Assembly: GCA_964019425.1 (NCBI GenBank)
Contig: OZ025823.1
Coordinates: 620,001-684,000 of the forward strand
Direction of reading: 5' to 3'
Origin: Flectonema sp. DT1601
Taxonomy: Eukaryota; Euglenozoa; Diplonemea; Diplonemida; Diplonemidae
Length of the DNA: 64,000 nucleotides
Shown here: positions 13,272 to 23,340 of the stretch, one piece after another
How positions within the stretch are numbered: the stretch's first letter is position 1
Layout of the letters: each line of letters starts with the position of its first letter
The notes under the pieces: generated by a model
Told to the model about the DNA's origin: nothing
The model's input: the letters and a program-made list of their open reading frames with translations, nothing else
Databases searched by the model: none
Made by a program: the position numbers and the translations under genes

Positions 13272-13712
13272 GGTTGTCACCCCAGACTTTGTGAATATCA
13301 ACAAACTTTAAATATTTAAAAATAATAAATAAAAAAAGGGACAACAACTACTACTAACGAGAAGCAATTACTGAGAAATTGGTATCATCTCAAAGGGACC
13401 CTACTTGTGAATGAAAATATAGTATTATATTAAAATTTAAAAAAAAAAAAACGACAACAAACATTTATTTAATTATGTACACGAAGAAGTGTAAATTACT
13501 AAAAGCATAACAAACTTTGGGAAAAGTGTAAATCAGAAACTGAAGTTGACTATAAGAGTCACAAGAAAACAGTTCCAGGTTTTTTTTGGAGTAATTTAAT
13601 TTATTTTTACCAAAAGTAACTAATAACGAAATTAGGTTGAGGGACCGACGAGAGTTGAGAATATAGAACCGTGTACTCTGAGGCTATAATTACAGGAAAA
13701 CTAAAACAATCG
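13272..13712. other. Intergenic stretch
   Basis: A/T-rich spacer between the B-box gene stop and the Ser/Pro-rich gene start. No coding frame, RNA or repeat was recognised apart from short A and T runs. Confidence 0.4.
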
Positions 13713-16184
13713 CTATGTAATTTCAGAAGTATTTTCAACCTGTTTAGCTTTTTGCATCCTCTCAAGAAGTTGTTCTCGTGGAGTTCGAGGTCTGGTTTTT
13801 TTAAGAACAATCTTCGGATTCTCAACAGATCCCATGCACTCCATTGAAATTGGAGGTTGGCTAGTCAGAGACGCAGGTTGAGTTTTATGCTTTGATTTCG
13901 GGTGATGTGAGTTATGAGGGACTGGAAATGGACTTGACGTAACTCCATCTTCATCAGCATCCGCAAAAAAAGCCACATACATCAACACTTCAGACTTACA
14001 ATCGATAAGATCTTGATTAACAGTCACAGCATAGTGTCCAGCTTCTAGTGCAGTACAATACTTCTTATTGAAGGTGCTGTATAAGGTACTGGTTTTCATT
14101 TCTATGTCACCCTCCGGCCATATATTTAGTGGAGGTGGTTGTTCTATTGGTGTTGCATCCCATCTGTTTGATGTCTCAAGTTCCGATATTATTTCGATCG
14201 GAGTTATAATTTCTTTTCCAGATACTTTAAATAATTTTACTTCAAGATCGGCAGGCCTGTCAGCACCGTCACAATAATTATGAATGTGTTTGTGGTCTTC
14301 TCTATCTGGTTGTGATATGAATATCGTGATTGGAACTAATTCATCATTCAAGGAATCTTCAACACGCAGTAAGAATTGTTGAGCGTGTCGTCTGCAATTC
14401 TTATCTGTTGTTGGTGACAGTACTGTGTAGTTAACAAGAGGAGCTCCAATGAAATGAGAGCATTCAAGGAGAGTGTTGTACCTCTCTTTGAAATCTTTTA
14501 TATTTGTCCAGTACATGAATTCGTCCATTGTTTTGTAGTTTACAAAATCTCTGACAGCAGCCTTCCAAAGTGGAGATGTGTGAGACCAGTCTCCTGACCA
14601 TTCTTGATGGCCTTGGGTGTTTTGTAAAAATATTAAATTAGCTCCTTCATGAGCCTTTTCACTCTTAACTTGCATTTGGTGTAACTGCTGTGGTGGCAGT
14701 GCTACCGTGTGAACAATTGCTTCACCATTTTTCCATTCTAAATATTGATCAGGATTTCTAGTCGTGAAGTTATTTGTATGAAAAGCCGTATTGTCAACAT
14801 CATCACAACGAACACAACATTGCAATAATCCAAGTCGAGTTCCCATGTGAATTCTCCACCACAGTAAACCTAACCCATCATTTGATAAGTCATCTACATC
14901 CCATTGATGAACAGAACACTTTCCACCTGTCATATTTATAAGAGCCTTTGCTGTATCTCCTCTATGAAGTAGTGTGTACGATCCTAGAAATTTCGCATAA
15001 GCTTTTTCAAGAAGAACATTCCATAATTCTGATCGTTGGTCAGTAAGACCAAAAACAGGAACTAGTTGCAAATTATGAGCAGGAATATCAAAATGTTGAG
15101 AACTGGTTGTGTCGTACTGAAGTCTTCCATCGCTATTCTGAAATGCTAACGAACACGGAACCAGGTCGTCAACAGTAAAGCATTGCCATCCAGCACCTTC
15201 ACCAAAACAATCAGCTTCACGATAAAATTGAAAAGTATACATTCCAACATTGCTGTGTTCCATCGTAGCGAATAGATTACTAAAAGTAATTCTGTTTCGA
15301 GCTACCATGGCGACTGTTAACTGATACCATGAATCGTTAAATAATCCGGATTCGAACTTGGGAAGTGTATGAATAGCATGTGATGTAATGTGAGATCCCG
15401 TTGGTTTTGCTTTAAGGAGATCGTTTCCCTTTTCGAATAGCGTTGGATACGGAACGACTTTAGGAAGTCTTCTCCAGAGTTGAATCAGTTCTAATGGCTG
15501 TCGGAGTTCAGATTCTCGTTGAGCATTTCGTTTTGAAGTTTCTTCCTCTTGAGTTTTTAATTTTTTTAAAAATTCAGGAGTCAAACGAACACTAATAGAC
15601 AATGATGACATCGTCTCTGCTGCTGGCAATGCTAATGTAATCTGAACAGGATCATAAAACATTTTTTTCGTATCAATACACCATTGAGCAATCTCCTCAG
15701 TGAACACTCCCGTAGCTTCCAAATGAAGCTGGTCTACGAATCTCGACAGGGTAAGATTTTTTATTTTTATTTCAAATCCATTATGGACAGCAAGATCAAT
15801 AACTTTAAACCCCGCACTATTAATATGTTTTATGTATTTGTGTGATGATGCTGGTTGACCCGGAGCATGAATTTGAGTACAACAAGAACAACAATAGATT
15901 GAATCACAGTCAAGGCACTCCATCTTAGCAGCAGCATTTCCACAGGCTGAGCAAATTTTAATCTGAACAAATGATGTGTGTTGTTTCCTCCTTCCTTTTG
16001 AGTGAACTAGAGATTTGCAATCAACACAATAAATCTCACTGCATTCTTCACAATCCCATGTTGCTATAGAATCTTCACACTCTCCACACTTTGAGTCTAA
16101 AAACAACATCGCTCCAACTTGAGATGGAGCAGTCGAAGCCATGTCACTGTGAATCACTTTCGCTGCTTCGAACACTTCAGCCAT
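13713..16184 (-). CDS. B-box zinc-finger protein with catalytically dead calpain core
   Basis: Translation from ATG 16184 gives 823 residues. A longer in-frame start at 16403 would add a Phe-rich low-complexity segment, and a splice-acceptor-like site (CACAACAG) lies between, so the shorter start is preferred. Two B-box-type Cys/His fingers occupy about residues 33-69 and 78-117. Residues about 270-560 follow the calpain (peptidase C2) layout: NDSWYQLTVAMVA, AGWQCFTVDDLVPC, the strong block ELWNVLLEKAYAKFLGSY with TGGKCSVHQWD, then HQEWSGDWS. The catalytic Cys of the family's DCW motif is Ser here (DSW, near residue 282), and the His region reads LGLLQCCVRCDD without His, so no protease activity is expected. 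A beta-rich region like calpain domain III follows (about 570-730). The tail (PRTPREQLLERMQKAKQV) is basic and helical. Likely a scaffold or adaptor. Confidence 0.8.
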   Translation of the reverse strand: MAEVFEAAKVIHSDMASTAPSQVGAMLFLDSKCGECEDSIATWDCEECSEIYCVDCKSLVHSKGRRKQHTSFVQIKICSACGNAAAKMECLDCDSIYCCSCCTQIHAPGQPASSHKYIKHINSAGFKVIDLAVHNGFEIKIKNLTLSRFVDQLHLEATGVFTEEIAQWCIDTKKMFYDPVQITLALPAAETMSSLSISVRLTPEFLKKLKTQEEETSKRNAQRESELRQPLELIQLWRRLPKVVPYPTLFEKGNDLLKAKPTGSHITSHAIHTLPKFESGLFNDSWYQLTVAMVARNRITFSNLFATMEHSNVGMYTFQFYREADCFGEGAGWQCFTVDDLVPCSLAFQNSDGRLQYDTTSSQHFDIPAHNLQLVPVFGLTDQRSELWNVLLEKAYAKFLGSYTLLHRGDTAKALINMTGGKCSVHQWDVDDLSNDGLGLLWWRIHMGTRLGLLQCCVRCDDVDNTAFHTNNFTTRNPDQYLEWKNGEAIVHTVALPPQQLHQMQVKSEKAHEGANLIFLQNTQGHQEWSGDWSHTSPLWKAAVRDFVNYKTMDEFMYWTNIKDFKERYNTLLECSHFIGAPLVNYTVLSPTTDKNCRRHAQQFLLRVEDSLNDELVPITIFISQPDREDHKHIHNYCDGADRPADLEVKLFKVSGKEIITPIEIISELETSNRWDATPIEQPPPLNIWPEGDIEMKTSTLYSTFNKKYCTALEAGHYAVTVNQDLIDCKSEVLMYVAFFADADEDGVTSSPFPVPHNSHHPKSKHKTQPASLTSQPPISMECMGSVENPKIVLKKTRPRTPREQLLERMQKAKQVENTSEIT

Positions 16185-17139
16185 GTTATTATTTTGACTG
16201 ATTCGATGATAATTTAATGGTTGAAGGATAAGAATCAAACGCAGACCCCCCTTTTGCAGATACAACCTGTTGTGAAGGGAGAAAAGAAAAAAAGAAATTG
16301 AGTGCACTAAAAAACTGTCAATCCAATCATATGAGAATATCAATAACAGAAAAAATCTATTTAAAAAAAAGGGGGAAGGGGAAAAAAAAGAAAAAAAGTA
16401 CATCGATGAGGATGATTACCTCGAAAGAGGATCTAAAAAAAAGTCTTATCTAATAATGGTATGCTTGCGCAATAACGAAAAACCAGTTGGGTATGTTTGT
16501 ATTTTCTTTTTTTTTTTTTTTTTTTAAAAGAGAGGTGTGTTAGTTATCTAAATTTGTTTGTTGACATAAAAAATAAATAGAAAATAAAAAAATCTAAAAA
16601 CAGAACTAGAGAGGGAGCATACTACCAAATAAAAATGAGGCAATTTCTTTTTTTTTTTTTTATCATTGTACCACTCACACAGATTCATTCCTGAACCTCC
16701 GAAGTATAATTATTTTTGTGAGGAAAAAATTTACGAATTTTTTTTTTGAAAAATCTCCAAATCTTTAACCAAAGATTTTCCTTACAAGAACAATTCCTTA
16801 CTAAGGGTGTTTCCTTTGCAAAGTTTTTTTTTTTTTCCCCTCCCATCTCAAATTTACGAGAAGTATTCCATTTACAGTATTGTAGCTAATTGAGAGGATT
16901 GCCTTCAATAAGCGAGTGAGTGTTGACCAGACTAACTTGTTGTCAACAGTTATATGATAAGATAACTTCTTTTTTTTTTTTTTTTTTTTTTTTTTTTCTC
17001 GAAACTCCAACAATAGTCAGCATGAAATAAAAAAAAAAAAAAAAAAAAGAAACCTAACTATCTAACAAACTAACAAGAAGCATCGTGATCAGGTTCGTTG
17101 TTGGTGTTATCGTTTGCAGAGTATCTCTCACATCACATA
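16185..17139. other. Intergenic region containing a dispersed repeat copy
   Basis: Spacer between the lectin gene stop and the B-box gene. It contains T and A tracts, a possible 5'-UTR intron of the B-box gene (donor-like CGAGGTAATC near 16420, acceptor at about 16269), and a repeat copy at 16748-16870 related to 50093-50235. No coding frame is supported. Confidence 0.4.
16748..16870. repeat. Dispersed repeat, copy 1 of 2
   Basis: About 120 bp that matches 50093-50235 imperfectly in the same orientation. Shared blocks in the same order are AATCTCCAA, AAGATT, TTTCCTTTGCAAA, a T run followed by CC, and CTCAAATT..ACGAGAA..ATT. Both copies lie between minus-strand genes. Possibly a decayed short interspersed or foldback element; family unknown. 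Confidence 0.4.
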
Positions 17140-20100
17140 CTAAGGCATGTGTGGTTTTGAGTGTCCGTGAGATGGTGAATCTTCCTCTGGAACTTCATAA
17201 GACGAACCGCAATAAGCACAATAACGACCTCCTTCCCAAGTTGCACCACATTTATTGCAAAGATCAGCAGAAGGAAGTGGGTTTCGAAAATGCTGTGGAG
17301 ACTCACTGCTCGCAGAGACGTTTCTGATGCCATGCGTGCTGTCAAGCATCCATCCACGAGTACCTTCAGACATAACTTGATGAAGAGAACGATCATCAAT
17401 TGAAGCGTCACTTAGTGATTGATGTCGCATCCATTCTTTACGAGGAGGAGGTGAATTACTATTTATATCAACAGTCGGCATGTTATCCTCACTATAAAGG
17501 TTACTATCATCCAACACATTTAATACTTCACTACTCGGAATAGAATTGTGATTCATTACTCTGTGTGGGATTGGTCCTGATGATGCTTTCATCATCGGAG
17601 GTACTACAACAGGTTTTAAACTAACTATTCCATTACCTAACTCTGATGGTTCACTGATGTCTGTTTCATTTGAATTATTGTTTCTGGTTAATTTCCACCA
17701 AGTGACTCCAATGATAATACAACACAACCCAGCAACTGATGAGGCAATTATTATAATTAAAGTAGTCCTTGAGTCTGTTGAATCTGAACTAACGATCGGA
17801 ACATCAGTTCCATTAACCGAATCGAGTGGAGAATCTGTTGTTGTTGGTGAAGGTATATCAGTTGGTGTAATAGTTGGTGGTATTGGCGTGGTTACATTTT
17901 GTCCAGTAATCTCTTCAAAGTTAACGACTGCCCAACTATCACTAATCGCACTAAAATAAACTCCACTAGATGACAAGCTTTGACTCAACTGACTACTATG
18001 CAATGCCAAGTCTTCAACAGTATTAGATGACAACTCGTAGTCAACAATCGTCGATCCCGCAACAGTCCCAAGAACGTTAACCTGCATCGGTAACGCCAAT
18101 GCAGTAGCAGCAACAGCTGCTATGAACACATTATTATCAAACGATTCGATTGGTAGTTGTATTGTTGTTCGGAATCTTCGTTTTCTTGTCAGCTGAGATT
18201 CAAACTCCGGTTGACATCGAGTCAAGTACGTGTTAGCAATACGATTAGCGCATGTCATGTACTCCTCTCCACAGAAAGAACTAATTCCAATACTGCCTTG
18301 AACACAAAATAATAATCCAAACTCCGACAGATAACAACTATTTCTTATACCTCGAGATACTTCAAAAATAGTTTCACAAGGAGATGGTGTTGGTACTGCT
18401 GTTGGTGTTGCAGTCATTAGAATCGGAGTCTCAGTTGGAACAGCTGTCGGAGTAATTGTCTCAGGAATTGGTTCATTCGTAACAACGGGTTCTGATGTTG
18501 GTTCCGCAGTCACTGGAAGTGGTGTTGGTGGGACAGGTGTCATTCTACTGACTAAGACATCAGTTTCAACCATCACACCACCACCTCTTAAACCCATACA
18601 AAGCTTCATATCCACACCAAGAGCTAAACCTGATAAGTCTAACAAAACAACATTAGCAAACACTTCGATACTATTGACTGGTGATGAGATAGGACACTCT
18701 TGATCACTAGGCATCCAAAACAATAAAACTCCCGGTGAGATATCAGAAGGCGCCAAGTTCGATCCCTCAACAGTGATTTTTTCACCAACAAGAACAGATG
18801 AATTGATAGGTGATACCACTGGGATTCCAGTAATAACAGGTGACCAAATTTGAGATGGCATCGCAATGAGAGAAGATAAATTTCTGTCCGATGATGATGT
18901 TGCAGAATGATTAATTGTACTGAGACATGCGGTTGATAATTGCTGTGTTGGATTTGGATTTCCAATCCATCTCGGAATCGATATGATAGAACCGTTAACA
19001 ATCTCAGTAGGAGGCATTGAAGTATCACATCCCCACCAAACACCACTATCATCACCAACGTCTTTACCTGTAATAAGGATCACAGCATCTCCTGATATTA
19101 TGTCTTTTAAGTTGATACTCCCTTGTACAACTGACACCACAATAGGTCTCCCTGGAACTACAATAACAGTTCCTGTGTTATAAAGTGGAGTGTCGCTGTT
19201 AACATTTGAATTGTATAAACTCCAACACAGTGAGAGAACTCCAGAAAGTTCACTTCCTCTTAATATGGTTGAGGATAACAATGATAATGAGAGCAAAGTA
19301 TCAGTTGATTGTTGAGAATCAGGAATGACAACGTCGATGAGAGAGTTGGGGTTGCATGCAGAAGAACTACCAGCTCCATCATGAACATGAATAAAGATAT
19401 TCTTATTACTAAAACCAGACCCATGAAGCATAATAACCGCTGATGGATTCGTTAACTGCGTCACTCGTGAAATCACAATCGGCTCAACATCAACAGACGA
19501 CGATGAATTTTTTGAAAATGTCGGTCGGCTTTGAAATGTTACCATATCAGAAACCAACTCCGTAGCATTAACTCTATCAATACCAACATCAACATCACCT
19601 AATAAACCTGCTGCATAACACAGTTTGTACGCAGTAGAATCAGCCCTCCAATGAGCACTGGTCACGTTAACGATGAGTTGCTTTGAGTTAGGCTCACCAT
19701 CGACAGCTGTTGGTGTTTCGTATTGAATTGCGTCACCATTGCAATTGGTTCCTTCTGGTATTAGAGTAAGTTGAATTTCAAGTAACTCTGATCCGGTAAA
19801 CTGAAGAGTAAGTGGGCCACTCCAATCAGGATTTAGAAAATAATCATTTAAGAAAACTGATTGCGGTGTCAATGTTGTGATAGTTGGAACCCCCTGCCAC
19901 TTATACCTAAGAGGTGTTGAGAAGACTACAGGTATCCCTGTTTGAGTTGTTCCTGGTTGAACTGTTGAGTAAGTCAAACAAAGTCTATGAGAATTAGGAG
20001 ATGAATGATCTGATAGTCTGGTGAATGAGAATGAAGAAGTAGTTTGAGAAACTTTATTCCAAATAAGATCATTACCTGGTTGGTTATCAATTACTGAACA

Positions 20101-23100
20101 TAAAGATCCCCATGTTCCAGAAGGAATAGTTGACGACCCACCCAACATAATTGACAGCGACTCTGCCAACAGCGGAACTTGTACTAATTCATCAGCAATA
20201 ACAGGTACTGAAGGATATCTAATCATAACATTGCTAGCTGAGAGTGATATTGACGTTGACGATCCTCCCAGTCCCCAACAAAGCGTCGCTGGAAAACTAA
20301 TATCCGACGTTGGACTGTTAGCTCTCGGTATCTCCAATGTCCTTCCAACCAACTCTGTTGGATTATTAACACAACCAGAGCAGTCTGCTTTGCATATCGC
20401 CGTATAAATACCTGGTTGGTCCAAGTTCGATCCCTCCAGAATGTATTTTTTTACTAAACTTACATCCCAAATTTCTTCCAATTGTGGTGTCAATGTGACT
20501 AAATCGAAGACAGGTATCCCTGATATAGAAATGACCAGACCGGTTGATGAGAAGTTTGTAGAACCGATTTCCTTATAAGGAGTCATACCAACGCATATTG
20601 GATGACTTCTTCCGTGAGATAAACTTCCCATCTGAGAAGGGACAGTGAGGGTTGTTTCACTGGAGTTTTTAAGACCAGACGAATCGATAAAATCATTCAA
20701 TGAATTTGAAGAACAAGAACCACCACTACTAAATAATAATGATACACCAGTACCGATGTTGATTCCTTCTATTTTTAAATTGAACCCAATTTGCCATCTA
20801 CTCACAGGAACAACAACTTCCTTAAGACTGACTGAATATGTTACAGTCTGATCAGATGGGATTGGTATGAATTTAGAAACACTGGGAGACTGTAAAAATA
20901 TTAACGATCTTCCCATTGAGATTGCATTAGAAGGAAGCGTTAGAGGAGCTGTGAGAGAGGTAATCCATCCGATTTGATATGTCTGACTCTGTCCAGTCAC
21001 TGTTGGTATCGATGGTAACGTCATCTCTGCTGTTGTACACCAACCAGATCCAAGTGATCCTGTACAAGTAATCGGTGCGGTTAATATTGAAGTTCCTGTT
21101 CCTTCTGAGAATATGTTTTCATTACTTCCCCTGACGAAGATACCCCAAGCGATACCTTGCTGGAGATATCTTCCTGTGATGGAAATTTTTACATCTCCAG
21201 CTTCTGCTTCTGCAGTTGTCAACGTCAGAGACTCAGTCTCACGATCAATAACTGGGGGTGGTAGAACTTGAAAAGTTATTTCTGAATCATTCCATTGTTG
21301 TTGAGTTGCTGGTGATACAACTGATGCTGCCCAACAGAAATTAATTTCTGTGATCACCGTCGATGGTGTCTGTTCATTGAAAAAGTACAACCACTTCCCA
21401 GGAAACTCTACAGTATTTGATTGTGACAGTTGCCTAGTAATATTAAAAGGAACAGACTGCGAATGGTCAGGTGTACACCCACCGGTTGAAAACGATCCCC
21501 ATAAATCACCACCATCTAAATTTGAAGCAGTTATTTGTATTTGAGTTTCAGAGTTCCCTTCATCCAATAAATAATAATTCCACGACACTACAGTATCACT
21601 CTGAGGTGTGAATTCCGGGGGAGGTGTTATTGTCACGGTTGAGGACGTCTCAACGAGGTCAAGATCAGCCCCGACAACAATACAAATTTTATAATCACCA
21701 GGCATGATATCCGTTGGGACTACGATTGATGCTTTTATCGGATTTATTACAATAAAATTAACTCGAAGACCATTCGCTGAAGAGCATCCCTCTGATGTCA
21801 ATGCGATTGTTGCGGAAACCTGATAATCAGACTCTAGTCGTTCTTGAGTCTCAAGGTTTCTAACTTGAATAACTAGCTCAGATCCCATAAGTGACTCCGC
21901 ATGTGATAGAGTAGTTGTGTTTGCAGTTGATGACGGAACCGGTCGAGACGTCGCTAAAATAGCAACTTCTGTTTTCATATTTCCATTCAAACATAAATAC
22001 AAGACTTTCCCAGCAGGAATACCAGAAGGAATTCTAAACAAACACTCCACATCACTATCACATCTCATACTCGAAGAGCTACCAACAGGTGATCCCAAAC
22101 ACTCACTGTGATAATACATTCTCACAGTCCAATTAGGTTGACTAAAGAATTGACCCGTCAGAGTTATTTCTGATTCTGTAAAAGTCTCAGCGTATGTTAA
22201 GTAATAAGTCTTTTTATTAATATTTGGAAGTGGTACGGCTGTCAGTGTTACTTCAGTTGTTCTAAACTCGCTCAGTGATGGTGTTGATGATGAAGTTGCC
22301 ATACACAAAGACAACTTAATACCAATTAATGATATGTTAGAAGTCCTGTAGGTAGCCGTTGTTGAAGAAGTTGGAACTAACTCAGTAGGGGATGACTCAG
22401 GAGTTCCTAAGCATTGAGAATTACTAAATAAAGCAACCCATAAGTGTTTAGTCAAATGAACACCTATTAACTCAACAGGTGATCCCAGAGTATGAACAGC
22501 AACAGAGATATTCGTCGCTGATAAAACTGGAGGCTCTGATACCTGAACACTAACTCCCGCTGAAGTATACGCTCTACCGCTACTAGAGGCCCAACAAATC
22601 TGATATGTTGTTCCAACTTCTAACATACTCGGTGAGATGGCTAATTGTAATGAAGTTCCATCACTTTGTCCTCCTTCAGCAAGTTGTGCGACAGCTATTT
22701 GTGTTGTGCAGTCCAAAGCGAAAGCCAATCCGCTGTGTAAACCGTTTCCTGTGATGTTAATAAAAACAGGTTCCGTACCGATAGCTTCTCCAACTGTTAG
22801 TATGAAAGTCTCAGGTAGAATAATTACTCTCTTCTTACTACATAAGAATGACATTCTTGATTCACAATTGTAAGGAAACATTCCAAGAGAATCAGATGGA
22901 CGAGTAACAAAACCACAACCCGTCTCTGTTGGTGAAGGGGCAGTTTGCCAGAGAGAGGCATTAACAGTTGACTGCTGAGGATCATTCCAAACCCACTCAA
23001 TGTTGTTGTCGACAACTCTGCTTTTAGCACCGACCCAAGTGTCTCGAATAATTTCAGATATCTGCGATGATAATGTTGACAGAGTGGTCTCAGTCATAAC

Positions 23101-23340
23101 ATCTGCAAGCTTACCACCGTCTAACACACACTCTGCTTCAGATTGTTGCCATGACTTTTCGGAATAACCAACTCTGTAACAGATGCCATTGATAGCAGCA
23201 TATATTGGAAAGTCTTCTACTGCACAGCGAGACTCACATGGACATCCACTCACAGCTCCAGTCGTTTTAACTAAACTTATAGTCAATAAAAATAAAAAAA
23301 CCTCAACTGAGTATTTGCAGTTTATAATATTCAGCAACAT
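17140..23340 (-). CDS. Giant C-type-lectin membrane protein with tandem beta repeats, SEA-like region and zinc-ribbon tail
   Basis: First ATG is 23340; 2,066 residues in one exon. A signal peptide (core VFLFLLTISLV, ending near GAVSG) leads into a C-type lectin domain at about 28-172 (ICYRVGYSEKSWQQSEAEC, WVGAKS, NCESRMSFLCSK). Then come roughly a dozen or more beta-rich repeats of 100-130 residues, each with paired Cys and phrases like ITLTGQFFSQPNW or ISITGRYLQQGIAWG, resembling IPT/Ig-like modules but not clearly assignable. A Thr/Pro/Glu stalk (near 1620-1660), a Cys-rich block, a furin-like RKRR site near 1720, and a SEA-like segment precede a single membrane helix (LIIIIASSVAGLCCIIIGV, about 1860-1880). 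The cytosolic tail of about 180 residues ends with a four-Cys ribbon (CNKCGATWEGGRYCAYCG). Type I orientation and an adhesion or feeding-receptor role are inferred. Confidence 0.8.
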   Translation of the reverse strand: MLLNIINCKYSVEVFLFLLTISLVKTTGAVSGCPCESRCAVEDFPIYAAINGICYRVGYSEKSWQQSEAECVLDGGKLADVMTETTLSTLSSQISEIIRDTWVGAKSRVVDNNIEWVWNDPQQSTVNASLWQTAPSPTETGCGFVTRPSDSLGMFPYNCESRMSFLCSKKRVIILPETFILTVGEAIGTEPVFINITGNGLHSGLAFALDCTTQIAVAQLAEGGQSDGTSLQLAISPSMLEVGTTYQICWASSSGRAYTSAGVSVQVSEPPVLSATNISVAVHTLGSPVELIGVHLTKHLWVALFSNSQCLGTPESSPTELVPTSSTTATYRTSNISLIGIKLSLCMATSSSTPSLSEFRTTEVTLTAVPLPNINKKTYYLTYAETFTESEITLTGQFFSQPNWTVRMYYHSECLGSPVGSSSSMRCDSDVECLFRIPSGIPAGKVLYLCLNGNMKTEVAILATSRPVPSSTANTTTLSHAESLMGSELVIQVRNLETQERLESDYQVSATIALTSEGCSSANGLRVNFIVINPIKASIVVPTDIMPGDYKICIVVGADLDLVETSSTVTITPPPEFTPQSDTVVSWNYYLLDEGNSETQIQITASNLDGGDLWGSFSTGGCTPDHSQSVPFNITRQLSQSNTVEFPGKWLYFFNEQTPSTVITEINFCWAASVVSPATQQQWNDSEITFQVLPPPVIDRETESLTLTTAEAEAGDVKISITGRYLQQGIAWGIFVRGSNENIFSEGTGTSILTAPITCTGSLGSGWCTTAEMTLPSIPTVTGQSQTYQIGWITSLTAPLTLPSNAISMGRSLIFLQSPSVSKFIPIPSDQTVTYSVSLKEVVVPVSRWQIGFNLKIEGINIGTGVSLLFSSGGSCSSNSLNDFIDSSGLKNSSETTLTVPSQMGSLSHGRSHPICVGMTPYKEIGSTNFSSTGLVISISGIPVFDLVTLTPQLEEIWDVSLVKKYILEGSNLDQPGIYTAICKADCSGCVNNPTELVGRTLEIPRANSPTSDISFPATLCWGLGGSSTSISLSASNVMIRYPSVPVIADELVQVPLLAESLSIMLGGSSTIPSGTWGSLCSVIDNQPGNDLIWNKVSQTTSSFSFTRLSDHSSPNSHRLCLTYSTVQPGTTQTGIPVVFSTPLRYKWQGVPTITTLTPQSVFLNDYFLNPDWSGPLTLQFTGSELLEIQLTLIPEGTNCNGDAIQYETPTAVDGEPNSKQLIVNVTSAHWRADSTAYKLCYAAGLLGDVDVGIDRVNATELVSDMVTFQSRPTFSKNSSSSVDVEPIVISRVTQLTNPSAVIMLHGSGFSNKNIFIHVHDGAGSSSACNPNSLIDVVIPDSQQSTDTLLSLSLLSSTILRGSELSGVLSLCWSLYNSNVNSDTPLYNTGTVIVVPGRPIVVSVVQGSINLKDIISGDAVILITGKDVGDDSGVWWGCDTSMPPTEIVNGSIISIPRWIGNPNPTQQLSTACLSTINHSATSSSDRNLSSLIAMPSQIWSPVITGIPVVSPINSSVLVGEKITVEGSNLAPSDISPGVLLFWMPSDQECPISSPVNSIEVFANVVLLDLSGLALGVDMKLCMGLRGGGVMVETDVLVSRMTPVPPTPLPVTAEPTSEPVVTNEPIPETITPTAVPTETPILMTATPTAVPTPSPCETIFEVSRGIRNSCYLSEFGLLFCVQGSIGISSFCGEEYMTCANRIANTYLTRCQPEFESQLTRKRRFRTTIQLPIESFDNNVFIAAVAATALALPMQVNVLGTVAGSTIVDYELSSNTVEDLALHSSQLSQSLSSSGVYFSAISDSWAVVNFEEITGQNVTTPIPPTITPTDIPSPTTTDSPLDSVNGTDVPIVSSDSTDSRTTLIIIIASSVAGLCCIIIGVTWWKLTRNNNSNETDISEPSELGNGIVSLKPVVVPPMMKASSGPIPHRVMNHNSIPSSEVLNVLDDSNLYSEDNMPTVDINSNSPPPRKEWMRHQSLSDASIDDRSLHQVMSEGTRGWMLDSTHGIRNVSASSESPQHFRNPLPSADLCNKCGATWEGGRYCAYCGSSYEVPEEDSPSHGHSKPHMP

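Noticed and set aside
16185-16403. Phe-rich N-terminal extension of the B-box protein from ATG 16403
   Set aside because: Low-complexity, T-tract-derived, and it spans an acceptor-like site; the start at 16184 precedes the ordered B-box region.
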